Source of the DNA: an uncultured Pseudomonadaceae bacterium
GTDB taxonomy: Bacteria; Pseudomonadota; Gammaproteobacteria; Pseudomonadales; Pseudomonadaceae
Direction of reading: 5' to 3'
Length of the DNA stretch: 7,527 nucleotides
NCBI GenBank assembly: GCA_947630465.1
Contig: CANRHT010000092.1
Location: 1-7,527, forward strand
Shown here one piece after another: positions 1 through 6,193 of this stretch. The notes below the pieces were generated by a model that did no database searches, was not told the DNA's origin, and worked only from the letters and a program-made list of their open reading frames with translations. The position numbers and the translations under genes were made by a program. Each line of letters begins with the position of its first letter. Positions within the stretch are counted from its first letter, which is position 1.

Positions 1-72
1 CTGGTCAGCGTGGCAAAAACCGCGCGCTATGCGGTATTGGCCTCTGTAACATTGTCTATTTTGCGCAGCTAA
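1..72 (+). CDS. C-terminal fragment of a membrane protein, possibly YqaA/DedA-like
   Basis: The first frame is open from base 1 to a TAA at 70-72, giving 24 codons ending in ...ARYAVLASVTLSILRS. The fragment is hydrophobic, with a K-T-A-R-Y stretch before a short membrane-like segment. That resembles the C-terminus of YqaA-type small DedA-related inner membrane proteins, which often end with a K..RY motif followed by a hydrophobic tail. The start lies outside the window, so the family call is a guess from very few residues. The real evidence for coding is the position at the window edge, the same strand as the next gene, and the protein-like composition. Confidence 0.4.
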   Translation: MVSVAKTARYAVLASVTLSILRS

Positions 73-193
73 GAGGTCGTTTATACCTTTCCTTTAATCA
101 CGACAAATACCTCCATACACAGCCGCACCTCATGCACTGGGCAAGTGCTCTGCTGTATGCTTAGCCAAACATCAACTTTGAGCGTTATATTTT

Positions 194-784
194 ATGCATG
201 ATTCAGCATCAACTGATAAAACCCCGCCCGCTAACTCGGTCGCTTGTTTCACTCTTAGCACAATAAACCCCGAGCAATACCGCCAGCAAACCCGTAAAGC
301 AACCTGGATTATCATTGCGGTTTTTATTGTCTTAGCGATGCTGTTCTCCAGCACATTAGTGATGTTGTTTGGTGAAGCCGGTGGGGATAATTTTCGCTTA
401 AATTTAGCGGGAGTCGTGGCAGGCGTGATACTGACTGCAGGCTTAGTACGTCAGATATTTAACAAGAAAAGCTGGATGGCAGCCAACATGTACGGCTGGA
501 GGCTCAAGCGTAGCCTCATGAGCGTGACCAACGTGATGCACCATGTCACTGCTGGCGTTACCGAGCATAATCATGCGGCGATTAAGCTGTTGCGTTTTTA
601 TCATTTAGGCTTAATGCAGATGCACCAACTCGATGGTAATACCAGTGAAATCAGCCAAATGGTACATGAAGTGGATCAGCATAAGTCACTGATGCAAGAA
701 CTGAGCATCGAGGCAGAGCAACAGACACTTGATCCTGCGTGGATTCAAGCGGTTAAGGCTATTAAAGCGCAGAAAACGCTGTAG
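194..784 (+). CDS. DUF3087 family inner membrane protein
   Basis: This 196-aa protein is recognised as DUF3087, a family of unknown function common in Pseudomonas and related gammaproteobacteria. The family core begins near residue 24 with INPEQYRQQTRKAT. Two membrane segments follow, at about 37-59 and 69-87, separated by the conserved loop FGEAGGDNFR. After them comes a cytoplasmic-looking helical part with the family signature MYGWRLKRSLMSVTN (99-113) and LLRFYHLGLMQMHQLDGN (132-149). The first 23 residues are longer and less conserved than I expect for the family. No other ATG or GTG lies between residue 1 and the conserved core, so the ATG at 194 is kept although only a weak GAG precedes it. 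The function is unknown. It lies downstream of the membrane protein fragment on the same strand, with a 121-bp gap. Confidence 0.85.
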   Translation: MHDSASTDKTPPANSVACFTLSTINPEQYRQQTRKATWIIIAVFIVLAMLFSSTLVMLFGEAGGDNFRLNLAGVVAGVILTAGLVRQIFNKKSWMAANMYGWRLKRSLMSVTNVMHHVTAGVTEHNHAAIKLLRFYHLGLMQMHQLDGNTSEISQMVHEVDQHKSLMQELSIEAEQQTLDPAWIQAVKAIKAQKTL

Positions 785-833
785 ATTGTGCCCTTAAGCT
801 GTGCTTAGCAGAGCAATATTGGACGGAAACGTG

Positions 834-909
834 GTTGTGGTTGTGTGAAGGTTGGGTGTCGACCCTAAAGTGTCGACCTAAAGCTACAGTTGCGGTTGCG
901 GTTGCGGTT
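834..909. repeat. Short hexamer repeat cluster of GTTGNG type
   Basis: The gap between the DUF3087 gene and the lipoprotein gene holds GTTGTG twice in tandem (834-845), a single GTTGGG (851-856), and GTTGCG three times in tandem followed by a partial GTT (889-909). The eight-base word ACGGAAAC flanks the cluster on both sides, at 823-830 and 922-929. It has the look of a simple-sequence or slipped-strand region rather than a regulatory site. No open reading frame crosses it convincingly. Confidence 0.6.
857..883. repeat. Tandem 14/13-nt direct repeat containing GTCGAC
   Basis: TGTCGACCCTAAAG (857-870) is followed immediately by TGTCGACCTAAAG (871-883), the same word with one C missing. Each copy contains the palindrome GTCGAC. 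It sits inside the hexamer repeat cluster. Its role is unknown. Confidence 0.75.
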
Positions 910-931
910 ATAGAAACAGGAACGGAAACAT

Positions 932-954
932 ACAGCGCCTTATGCAGGCGCTGT
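932..954 (-). terminator. Hairpin after the YgdI/YgdR-like lipoprotein gene
   Basis: ACAGCGCCT (932-940) and AGGCGCTGT (946-954) form a perfect 9-bp GC-rich stem with a 5-nt loop. The stem begins 11 bases after the lipoprotein stop codon on the - strand. It is followed there by ATGTTTCCGTTCC, a moderate rather than ideal T-tract. The same hairpin could also stop + strand transcription from the DUF3087 gene, although it lies about 150 bases beyond that stop. Confidence 0.6.
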
Positions 955-965
955 TGGGAACTGTA

Positions 966-1187
966 TTACATTTTTTTAATGGTATGAATGTCGTCTTTGT
1001 TGATACGTACTGGCTTGCCATCAATTTGCTTAAACTCATAAAAACCGCTGTCTTCATCGTATGAAGGCTTGTTAGTGGTTTCAAGCTGGCTGCCATCTTT
1101 TAACGTGATCACAGTAGGTGAGGCGCAACCGGCTAAAGCAACAATGGCTGCGGCAGCGCATAGCGTTGTTAGGTATTTATTCTTCAC
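966..1187 (-). CDS. Small YgdI/YgdR-type (DUF903) lipoprotein
   Basis: This 73-aa protein has a typical lipoprotein signal: charged MKNKY, a hydrophobic stretch, and the lipobox LAGC with the acylated cysteine at residue 21. Ala and Ser follow it, and the absence of Asp at +2 suggests outer membrane sorting. The mature part, TVITLKDGSQLETTNKP...DEDSGFYEF...GKPVRINKDDIHTIKK, matches the small SH3-like fold of YgdI/YgdR lipoproteins (DUF903): a D-G turn, a D-x-D/S-G turn, and a final INKDDI. I chose the GTG at 1187 because a GGAG Shine-Dalgarno sits 7 bases upstream and the signal peptide then has normal length. A longer reading from 1214 would add nine residues that spoil the signal. The function of the family is unknown. 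The YheU gene lies 102 bp upstream on the same strand. Confidence 0.85.
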   Translation of the reverse strand: MKNKYLTTLCAAAAIVALAGCASPTVITLKDGSQLETTNKPSYDEDSGFYEFKQIDGKPVRINKDDIHTIKKM

Positions 1188-1209
1188 GTTTTTCTCCAAA
1201 TAAAACATT

Positions 1210-1224
1210 GTCACTCAATGTGAC
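1210..1224. repeat. Small inverted repeat upstream of the lipoprotein gene
   Basis: GTCAC (1210-1214) and GTGAC (1220-1224) flank a 5-base centre, 22-37 bases upstream of the lipoprotein GTG start. Its size and place would suit an operator or a weak leader hairpin. A 5-bp arm can easily arise by chance, so this is only a candidate. Confidence 0.25.
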
Positions 1225-1289
1225 TACAAATATTGCCTACAAGTTCCAGTTCATTTCCAGCTTTAACATAGGACTGCAGATCCAGACAC

Positions 1290-1544
1290 TTAAGGCGTTG
1301 CAGTTAACTGCTCTAAATCGTCCAGCCATTCTTTGGGCACATCACGGCGCAAACATAACTGGCATTGCTGGCTTTCCACATCAAATACGATAACAGCTTG
1401 TTTTTTATCCAATGCATGCTGCACGCGTTCAATGCGTATCTGCAATGGCGTTTCATCACCATTATCAGTGCCGTCACGGGTAACAAAATCTTCAATTAAA
1501 CCGGCTAAGGTGTCAGGTGATAGCTGTTCAAAGGGAATTAACAT
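1290..1544 (-). CDS. YheU family protein (UPF0270)
   Basis: This 84-aa soluble protein begins MLIPFEQLSPDTLAGLIEDFVTRDGTDNG, the clear signature of the YheU/UPF0270 family, in which MLIP(Y/F/W)..L.P.TL..LIE.FV.REGTD.G is conserved. The second half has IERVQHALDKKQAVIVFD, matching the family's helix-then-strand segment. The protein is somewhat longer than E. coli YheU because of the tail after LRRD (residues 66-84). No biochemical role is established. The ATG at 1544 is fixed by the conserved N-terminus even though no clear Shine-Dalgarno precedes it. It is divergent from the DedA-PAP2 gene and upstream of the small lipoprotein, with which it could be co-transcribed. Confidence 0.9.
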   Translation of the reverse strand: MLIPFEQLSPDTLAGLIEDFVTRDGTDNGDETPLQIRIERVQHALDKKQAVIVFDVESQQCQLCLRRDVPKEWLDDLEQLTATP

Positions 1545-1774
1545 GGAATATGTCTAAGCCTAAAATGGCTTTCTACCTTAACATAGCTGAATTCATTGTT
1601 GTGTCGCGAGCATGATCCTTGAGCAACCTTGCTTAGCGCTCAACACACTAGATGCCTGGACAAGCACTGTTAAACCGCCAAATACATACACTCTTAAGCT
1701 GAAAAATCACCAAGGCTGGACGCCAACGCCATGATGCGTCAGGCTTGTCTGCGCAATGATTAAACATATTGATT

Positions 1775-3091
1775 ATGAATGACTTAATAAACCTTATTTT
1801 TGAATGGTCAAAAGCCAGTCCCTACTGGCTTGGCACGGCTATTTTTATCACGGCATTTTTAGAGTGTCTGGCGCTGGTCGGTATTGTCTTACCCGGTGTG
1901 TTATTGATGTTTGGCCTTGCGGTGATTGCGGGTACGAGCTCTCTGAGCTTACTGAGTGTTTTACTCTTAGCTTGGCTGGGGGGATTGTGTGGGGATGCTT
2001 TGTCTTACGCCCTGGGCTATCGCTTGCAGCATAAAGTACCCAAGTTGCCCTTATTACGCACCCATCCTGAGTGGCTGATTAACGCACAGGTGCACTTTGA
2101 GCGTTATGGTGCATTAAGCTTATTGGTTGGACGTTTTATCGGCCCATTGCGCCCTGTCCTACCTTTACTGGCTGGCATGCTATCAATGCCTTATACGCAA
2201 TTTGCGACTGTTAGCTTTTTTGCTGCTGCAGGCTGGGCGCTGGCTTATATTATTCCAGGCTGGCTGGTAGGTGCCGCACTTGAACTCTCACCGCCGCAAG
2301 GTTTTTGGTGGCAAGCCGGCTGGATTGTTCTCAGTTTAGCTCTGTGCAGCCTTGTCAGCTTATGGGGTTGTCTGCGCGGCTGGCGTAACAGTAGTTTAAT
2401 CAGTGCTTGCGCCTACGGCATCGCATTCATTGCTTTGATGCTCAACTGGCAAAGCTTCGCTGTAGTAGACAGTTATTTACACGACCTCAGCCAATTATTA
2501 CGCACTCCTTGGCTTGATCAAACGATGGTGGTTATCACACGACTGGGCGATTTTTCTACGCAACTGACGCTGAGTGCGCTGCTGTGCGTATTGCTGTTTA
2601 TTTTTAAGCAGTATCGCGCGCTGATATTTAGCGCCGCTACTTTATTGACCACCGCGATCAGTAATAACGTACTCAAACACTTTTTTGAGCGCCCTCGCCC
2701 TGATGTCTTACTGGAGTCCTTAACAAGTTTCAGTTTCCCCAGTGGTCACAGCGCTTCTGGCTTTGCTTTTTTTCTAGTTCTGGGTGTTTTGGCAAGTCGT
2801 CAACAACCCCAGCGTTGGCGGGTTTTATGGCTGTTAACGGCATTGATCCCTGCTATTTCTATCGCCTTATCACGCGTGTATTTAACCGCACATTGGCCAA
2901 CTGATATTTTAGCTGGTGCACTGTTAGCCAGCGTGATCTGTTCTATCAGCTTATTCTGGGTACAGATCAAGCAGCCAATGCGTGCGCTAAAAAAACAGCA
3001 CTGGCAAATTATTATCCCCAGTGTACTGCTGGCGTTAGCCATTTTATTAACTTGGAATTTACCCGAAACATTGCAGATATACGCATATTGA
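1775..3091 (+). CDS. DedA family / PAP2 phosphatase fusion membrane protein
   Basis: This 438-aa polytopic inner membrane protein joins two families. Residues about 1-200 are a DedA (SNARE-associated/VTT) domain: the acidic E30 in the first hydrophobic stretch, VLPG at 38-41, and the family motif GRFIGPLRPVLPLLAG from residue 119 with conserved R120 and R126. Residues about 235-400 are a PAP2 acid phosphatase domain with all three signature motifs: K301-x6-R308-P309, P322-S-G-H325, and S366-R367-x5-H373-x3-D377. H325 and H373 are the expected catalytic pair. DedA proteins act in lipid movement and proton-motive-force homeostasis, and PAP2 enzymes remove phosphate from lipid phosphates such as undecaprenyl pyrophosphate or phosphatidate. 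A role in recycling a lipid carrier is therefore plausible but inferred. I chose the ATG at 1775; the in-frame TTG two codons earlier lacks support. The ribosome site is weak for either. Confidence 0.93.
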   Translation: MNDLINLIFEWSKASPYWLGTAIFITAFLECLALVGIVLPGVLLMFGLAVIAGTSSLSLLSVLLLAWLGGLCGDALSYALGYRLQHKVPKLPLLRTHPEWLINAQVHFERYGALSLLVGRFIGPLRPVLPLLAGMLSMPYTQFATVSFFAAAGWALAYIIPGWLVGAALELSPPQGFWWQAGWIVLSLALCSLVSLWGCLRGWRNSSLISACAYGIAFIALMLNWQSFAVVDSYLHDLSQLLRTPWLDQTMVVITRLGDFSTQLTLSALLCVLLFIFKQYRALIFSAATLLTTAISNNVLKHFFERPRPDVLLESLTSFSFPSGHSASGFAFFLVLGVLASRQQPQRWRVLWLLTALIPAISIALSRVYLTAHWPTDILAGALLASVICSISLFWVQIKQPMRALKKQHWQIIIPSVLLALAILLTWNLPETLQIYAY

Positions 3092-3108
3092 ATAGCATCA
3101 GGTAATTT

Positions 3109-3142
3109 GGAGACTGCACGCTGTATAGCAATGTCAGTCTCC
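3109..3142 (+). terminator. Hairpin after the DedA-PAP2 gene
   Basis: GGAGACTG (3109-3116) pairs perfectly with CAGTCTCC (3135-3142), with a short inner GCT/AGC pairing in the loop. It starts 18 bases after the DedA-PAP2 stop and is followed by CCCCTTTATTA, a weak T-tract. It is likely part of the transcription end between this gene and the convergent ComEA-like gene. Confidence 0.5.
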
Positions 3143-3156
3143 CCCTTTATTACCCT

Positions 3157-3182
3157 GAGTGTGTATTCAGCACTACACACTC
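3157..3182. terminator. Second hairpin in the convergent intergenic region
   Basis: GAGTGTGTA (3157-3165) and TACACACTC (3174-3182) form a perfect 9-bp stem with an 8-base loop. It stands between two converging genes, 14 bases beyond the previous hairpin. The + strand continues TGTTACTTCCTTGT, partly T-rich; the - strand has no T-tract. A back-up terminator for the + strand gene is the most likely role, with termination of the ComEA-like transcript also possible. Confidence 0.45.
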
Positions 3183-3320
3183 TGTTACTTCCTTGTATAA
3201 CATCCCTGTTCTTGTAGAGCACAACTCCTGTTGTACCTGTTACATCAGTCCCTTAGTTTCACGCCACACTGTGCATCCGTACCAGTGCATCTAACTTTTA
3301 CGTCTCTTTTTATTGTGTTT

Positions 3321-3638
3321 TTATTTAACAGTTAATTTATTAAGATTTTTTTCCAGTATGGCCATACCAATACCCTTCACTTCCAGCAACTCATCCACTG
3401 TAGCGAAAGCGCCATGTGCCTCACGAAACTCAACAATCGCGCGGGCTTTAGCGGCACCTACACCATTGAGTTCGCGTGTTAGCGTTTCAATATCTGCAGT
3501 ATTGATATTGACGCCGGGTTGCTCAACCATTGCCACTGCTTGCACACCCGTTTCAGCTTTAGGCTCAGCAGCAACGGCGAATAAACTACCCGCACCCAGT
3601 GCTGCCGCTAATAACGTATTAACAATTTTCTTACGCAT
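3321..3638 (-). CDS. Secreted ComEA-like helix-hairpin-helix DNA-binding protein
   Basis: This 105-aa protein has a signal peptide (MRKKIVNTLLAAALGAGSLF then AVAA, cleavage near residue 24) and a single ComEA-type tandem helix-hairpin-helix domain. The first motif reads VNINTADIETLTRELNGVG, with the NINTA start typical of ComEA, and the second reads DELLEVKGIG near the C-terminus. Such proteins bind double-stranded DNA without sequence preference. ComEA acts in the periplasm to pull incoming DNA through the outer membrane during natural transformation, though many short single-domain paralogues have no proven role. I chose the ATG at 3638 rather than the one three codons earlier because AAGGA sits 8 bases before it, whereas it would touch the first ATG. 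A consensus-like promoter lies at 3716-3743. No other competence gene is in view. Confidence 0.9.
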   Translation of the reverse strand: MRKKIVNTLLAAALGAGSLFAVAAEPKAETGVQAVAMVEQPGVNINTADIETLTRELNGVGAAKARAIVEFREAHGAFATVDELLEVKGIGMAILEKNLNKLTVK

Positions 3639-3715
3639 AGATAACATCCTTGTGCTTGTTTATATAAGTAACCTCAGCCGTATTATTTAAGTACTTTTGA
3701 GCTGTTACAGAATTA

Positions 3716-3743
3716 AAAATAGACGGTATTTTCAGCTTGTCAA
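3716..3743 (-). promoter_or_regulatory. Sigma-70 promoter for the ComEA-like gene
   Basis: Read on the - strand, a perfect TTGACA -35 box (3743-3738) is followed after 16 bases by TATTTT (3721-3716; four of six consensus bases). Transcription would start near 3709, about 70 bases before the ComEA-like ATG. The -35 box lies four bases from the end of a long perfect inverted repeat. Confidence 0.55.
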
Positions 3744-3747
3744 AATT

Positions 3748-3785
3748 ACCTTTGAATATGTGAATGGGTTCACATATTCAAAGGT
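3748..3785. repeat. Perfect 17-bp inverted repeat with 4-nt loop
   Basis: The left arm (3748-3764, starting ACCTTTGAATA) and the right arm (3769-3785, ending TATTCAAAGGT) are perfect reverse complements over 17 bases around a TGGG centre. It lies 83 bases beyond the aldehyde dehydrogenase stop and 110 bases before the ComEA-like start, both on the - strand. On that strand it is followed by AATTTTGAC, so it could be a Rho-independent terminator with a short T-tract, an operator next to the -35 box, or both. The long A/T-rich arms are unusual for a plain terminator. Confidence 0.85.
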
Positions 3786-3828
3786 CATACTGCATAAATC
3801 GCACGAAAAACAGCACATAACGATAGAG

Positions 3829-3856
3829 CGAGCCCACACAAAACTGTGCAGGCTCG
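3829..3856 (-). terminator. Hairpin directly after the aldehyde dehydrogenase gene
   Basis: CGAGCC (3829-3834) pairs with GGCTCG (3851-3856), and CACA pairs with TGTG inside, leaving a 2-base bulge and a loop of 6. It begins 11 bases after the stop codon on the - strand. The downstream run CTCTATCGTTATGTGCTG is T-rich only in part, with TTTTT about 20 bases on. It is a plausible first terminator for this gene. Confidence 0.5.
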
Positions 3857-3867
3857 TGATGACAAGC

Positions 3868-5388
3868 TTAGAAAAAGCCCATCGGATTGATGTCGTAACT
3901 GATCAAAAGGTTTTTAGTTTGCTGGTACTGATCCAAGATCATTTTATGGGTTTCACGCCCCACTCCTGACTTTTTATAACCGCCGAAGGCAGCGTGCGCC
4001 GGATAGAGGTGGTAACAGTTCGTCCAGACCCGCCCGGCTTTAATGCCGCGCCCCATGCGGTAAGCACGATTGATATCGCGCGTCCATACACCGGCACCTA
4101 AGCCATATTCTGTATCGTTAGCAATCTCCAGCGCTTCTGCTTCATCCTTAAAGGTGGTGACCGCCACTACAGGTCCAAAAATTTCTTCTTGGAAGACACG
4201 CATTTTGTTATGGCCTTTGAGCAGCGTGGGCTGAATGTAGTACCCCTGGGCAAACTCGCCGTCCAGCGCTTCAACTTGACCACCCGTCAACACTTCAGCA
4301 CCGTCTTCAGCCGCAATGTCCATATAGGATAAGATTTTTTCAAACTGTTGAGAGGATGCCTGCGCGCCCACCATCGTCTCGGTATCGAGCGGGTTACCGC
4401 GGCGGATCTGTTTAATTTTCTTCATGACTTCAGCCATAAAGGGTTCGTAAATTGATTCTTGAATCAGCGCTCGCGATGGGCAGGTGCACACCTCACCTTG
4501 ATTAAAGAATGCCAAGACTAAACCTTCAGCCGCTTTCTCAATAAAAGCGGGTTCCGCCTGCATAATATCTTCAAAGAAAATATTCGGCGATTTACCTCCC
4601 AACTCAACCGTACTGGGGATAATGTTTTCTGCTGCAGCATGCATAATGCGCGAACCAATCGGTGTTGATCCGGTGAAAGCAATCTTCGCAATGCGTGTAC
4701 TGGTTGCCAGCGCCTCACCCGCTTCATGCCCAAAACCTTGCACCACGTTTAACACGCCCGCTGGCAGTAAATCGCCAATCAATTCCATCAGCACGGTAAT
4801 CGACAGCGGCGTTTGCTCAGCTGGTTTGAGCACCACGCAGTTACCAGCCGCTAACGCTGGGGCTAACTTCCAGGCCGCCATAAGTAGTGGAAAGTTCCAT
4901 GGAATAATTTGCCCAACAACGCCTAAGGGTTCATGAAAATGATACGCCGCGGTGTGTTCATTAATTTCAGCGGCAGTGCCTTCTTGCGCGCGAATACAGC
5001 CGGCAAAATAGCGGAAATGATCGGCGGCCAAAGGTACATCTGCGTTGAGCGTTTCGCGGATAGCCTTACCGTTATCCCAGGTTTCTGTGACGGCTAATAA
5101 CTCAAGATTGGCTTCAATGCGATCAGCAATTTTGAGCAATACGAGCGCGCGATCTTGCGCTGATGTTTTACCCCAAGCCGCTGCTGCACCATGAGCAGCG
5201 TCTAAGGCTAAGTTAATATCATCCACTGTAGAGCGTGGAAACTCACCACAGTCAGCACCGGTAACGGGTGTGGTGTTGTTAAAGTAGTCGCCATTGACCG
5301 GTGGTACAAACTGACCACCAATATAATTGCCATAGCGTGGTTTGATCGTGAGCAGAGAGCCTTGAGTTCCAGGTTGTGCATAAATCAT
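3868..5388 (-). CDS. exaC: NAD+-dependent aldehyde dehydrogenase, ExaC/AldB type
   Basis: This 506-aa cytoplasmic enzyme oxidises short aldehydes such as acetaldehyde to the acid, as ExaC does in ethanol catabolism of pseudomonads and AldB in enterics. The start MIYAQPGT and [16 protein letters not shown] are characteristic of this subgroup. Catalytic and cofactor features are intact: PWNFP with N165, K188 in LKPAEQTP, G240-STPIG245 of the NAD fold, the general base E262 in [14 protein letters not shown], nucleophile C301 in [12 protein letters not shown], and E402 in QEEIFGPV. An upstream in-frame start at 5433 is rejected: the ATG at 5388 has GAGG 8 bases before it and gives exactly the length of P. 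aeruginosa ExaC. No quinoprotein ethanol dehydrogenase, cytochrome or PQQ gene is beside it, so the substrate is inferred from subfamily alone. The rhombosortase gene lies upstream on the same strand, 184 bp away. Confidence 0.95.
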   Translation of the reverse strand: MIYAQPGTQGSLLTIKPRYGNYIGGQFVPPVNGDYFNNTTPVTGADCGEFPRSTVDDINLALDAAHGAAAAWGKTSAQDRALVLLKIADRIEANLELLAVTETWDNGKAIRETLNADVPLAADHFRYFAGCIRAQEGTAAEINEHTAAYHFHEPLGVVGQIIPWNFPLLMAAWKLAPALAAGNCVVLKPAEQTPLSITVLMELIGDLLPAGVLNVVQGFGHEAGEALATSTRIAKIAFTGSTPIGSRIMHAAAENIIPSTVELGGKSPNIFFEDIMQAEPAFIEKAAEGLVLAFFNQGEVCTCPSRALIQESIYEPFMAEVMKKIKQIRRGNPLDTETMVGAQASSQQFEKILSYMDIAAEDGAEVLTGGQVEALDGEFAQGYYIQPTLLKGHNKMRVFQEEIFGPVVAVTTFKDEAEALEIANDTEYGLGAGVWTRDINRAYRMGRGIKAGRVWTNCYHLYPAHAAFGGYKKSGVGRETHKMILDQYQQTKNLLISYDINPMGFF

Positions 5389-5456
5389 AAGCGTAGCCTC
5401 GATGTCTTCAATGCCTGCGCCAACCGCGGGCACGATGCACCTTGATCATAACGCCT

Positions 5457-5479
5457 CTAGCGCTGAACAAAAGTGCTAG
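5457..5479. repeat. Small stem in the leader of the aldehyde dehydrogenase gene
   Basis: CTAGCGC (5457-5463) can pair with GTGCTAG (5473-5479) over 7 positions including one G-T wobble, with a 9-base loop. It falls between the candidate -10 box and the start codon. It could be an operator half-site pair or a leader hairpin, and the evidence is only the symmetry. Confidence 0.3.
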
Positions 5480-5523
5480 GGCAGTTAAAGCTGGGCTACT
5501 TTAGTATGATTTTACCCGTACAT

Positions 5524-5529
5524 ATTATA
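5524..5529 (-). promoter_or_regulatory. Candidate -10 box for the aldehyde dehydrogenase gene
   Basis: The - strand reads TATAAT exactly at 5529-5524 in an A/T-rich stretch. The hexamer 17 bases upstream, TGGCTA, matches the -35 consensus at only three of six bases, so an activator would probably be needed. That would fit an inducible aldehyde dehydrogenase. The transcript would begin near 5517 with a leader of about 130 bases. Confidence 0.4.
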
Positions 5530-5572
5530 TTTAAAAACAACCTATCTAGCCATAATTTGAAGACAGTAAAAC

Positions 5573-6193
5573 TCACCTCAACCCAGTCATAGCTGTGTAT
5601 TGCTTCTCCAAACAAGGCTTTAACAGCACTACTAAACCAATGAGCGTGCCCACCACCGCACCGATAAAATGGGCTTGTGTGATAACCATCATACCGGCCA
5701 GTTCATAGCTATAACCTTGATAATGCTGCAGCAATTCAAGTAATACTTTACCCCACAGGATGAAAAACCCAAGTCCATACCAACCACTTCGCGTAAAGGC
5801 AAAACGTATGCAAGCATAGCCAACAACAGCGTGCAAAACCCCAGAAAGGCCGTTATACCATGCAAGATAAGGGTAGAAGATGAGTAAAGTGCAACTGATG
5901 ACTAAGGGGAAAAGCAGCATACTCAGCAGCACATCAGACACTCGAAAACGCTCAATAAAAATAACGTAGAGTGCCAATACAGCAGCGCCATTAAGAGAAA
6001 AATGCAGCCAGTGGCTGTGTACAAAGTGTCCCGTCCATAGACGCCACAGCTGACCGCTTAAGATACGTTGGCGATCAAACTCAAGGGCTGCAGCGCCGTA
6101 CTGCAGCCCTATCCAGCACAGTACAAACAGAACTAGACCAATATTTTTAGCGCGCTTGCTGAGCAGCACGACGCGTTCTTCTGGCCACAACAC
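5573..6193 (-). CDS. rrtA: Rhombosortase, rhomboid-family intramembrane serine protease
   Basis: This polytopic membrane protein of up to 206 aa is recognised as a rhombosortase, the rhomboid-branch protease that removes GlyGly-CTERM tails. It shows the family features: RLWTGHFVHSHWLHFSLNG (51-69) with conserved H61-W62 and N68, the catalytic serine motif GLSGVLH (115-121, S117), and the catalytic histidine in AHFIGA (H175). About six hydrophobic helices fit a minimal rhomboid core. Rhombosortases of Vibrio and others cut proteins at a C-terminal Gly-Gly motif before release or lipid-type modification. The start is uncertain: GTG at 6193 overlaps the preceding gene by 47 bases and GTG at 6169 by 23; neither has a strong Shine-Dalgarno, so translational coupling to the upstream gene is likely. 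That gene carries the matching tail. Confidence 0.9.
   Translation of the reverse strand: MLWPEERVVLLSKRAKNIGLVLFVLCWIGLQYGAAALEFDRQRILSGQLWRLWTGHFVHSHWLHFSLNGAAVLALYVIFIERFRVSDVLLSMLLFPLVISCTLLIFYPYLAWYNGLSGVLHAVVGYACIRFAFTRSGWYGLGFFILWGKVLLELLQHYQGYSYELAGMMVITQAHFIGAVVGTLIGLVVLLKPCLEKQYTAMTGLR

Noticed and set aside
134..148. Stem GCACT/AGTGC between the first two genes
   Set aside because: Five base pairs and no T-run after it; likely chance.
793..808. Possible terminator TAAGC-TGT-GCTTA after the DUF3087 gene
   Set aside because: The stem is only 5 bp, A/T-rich, with no T-tract; too weak to annotate.
1545..1774. Divergent intergenic region between the YheU and DedA-PAP2 genes
   Set aside because: I looked for promoters and small genes and saw only weak symmetries (TTGAGC/GCTCAA at 1619-1643, GACGC/GCGTC at 1719-1740); nothing firm enough to call.
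2800..3222. 140-aa - strand open frame across the DedA-PAP2 3' end
   Set aside because: It is antisense to the PAP2 catalytic region and crosses two hairpins; the composition is that of a shadow frame.
3697..3969. 90-aa + strand open frame over the inverted repeat and the aldehyde dehydrogenase 3' end
   Set aside because: It is mostly antisense to a certain gene and to hairpins, has no ribosome site, and resembles no family.
4622..4936. 104-aa + strand open frame inside the aldehyde dehydrogenase
   Set aside because: It is fully antisense to conserved catalytic motifs of the real gene.
5400..5425. Sigma-54-like TGGC-N7-TTGA before the aldehyde dehydrogenase
   Set aside because: The essential GC of the -12 element is GA here, and the start would fall on the ribosome site.
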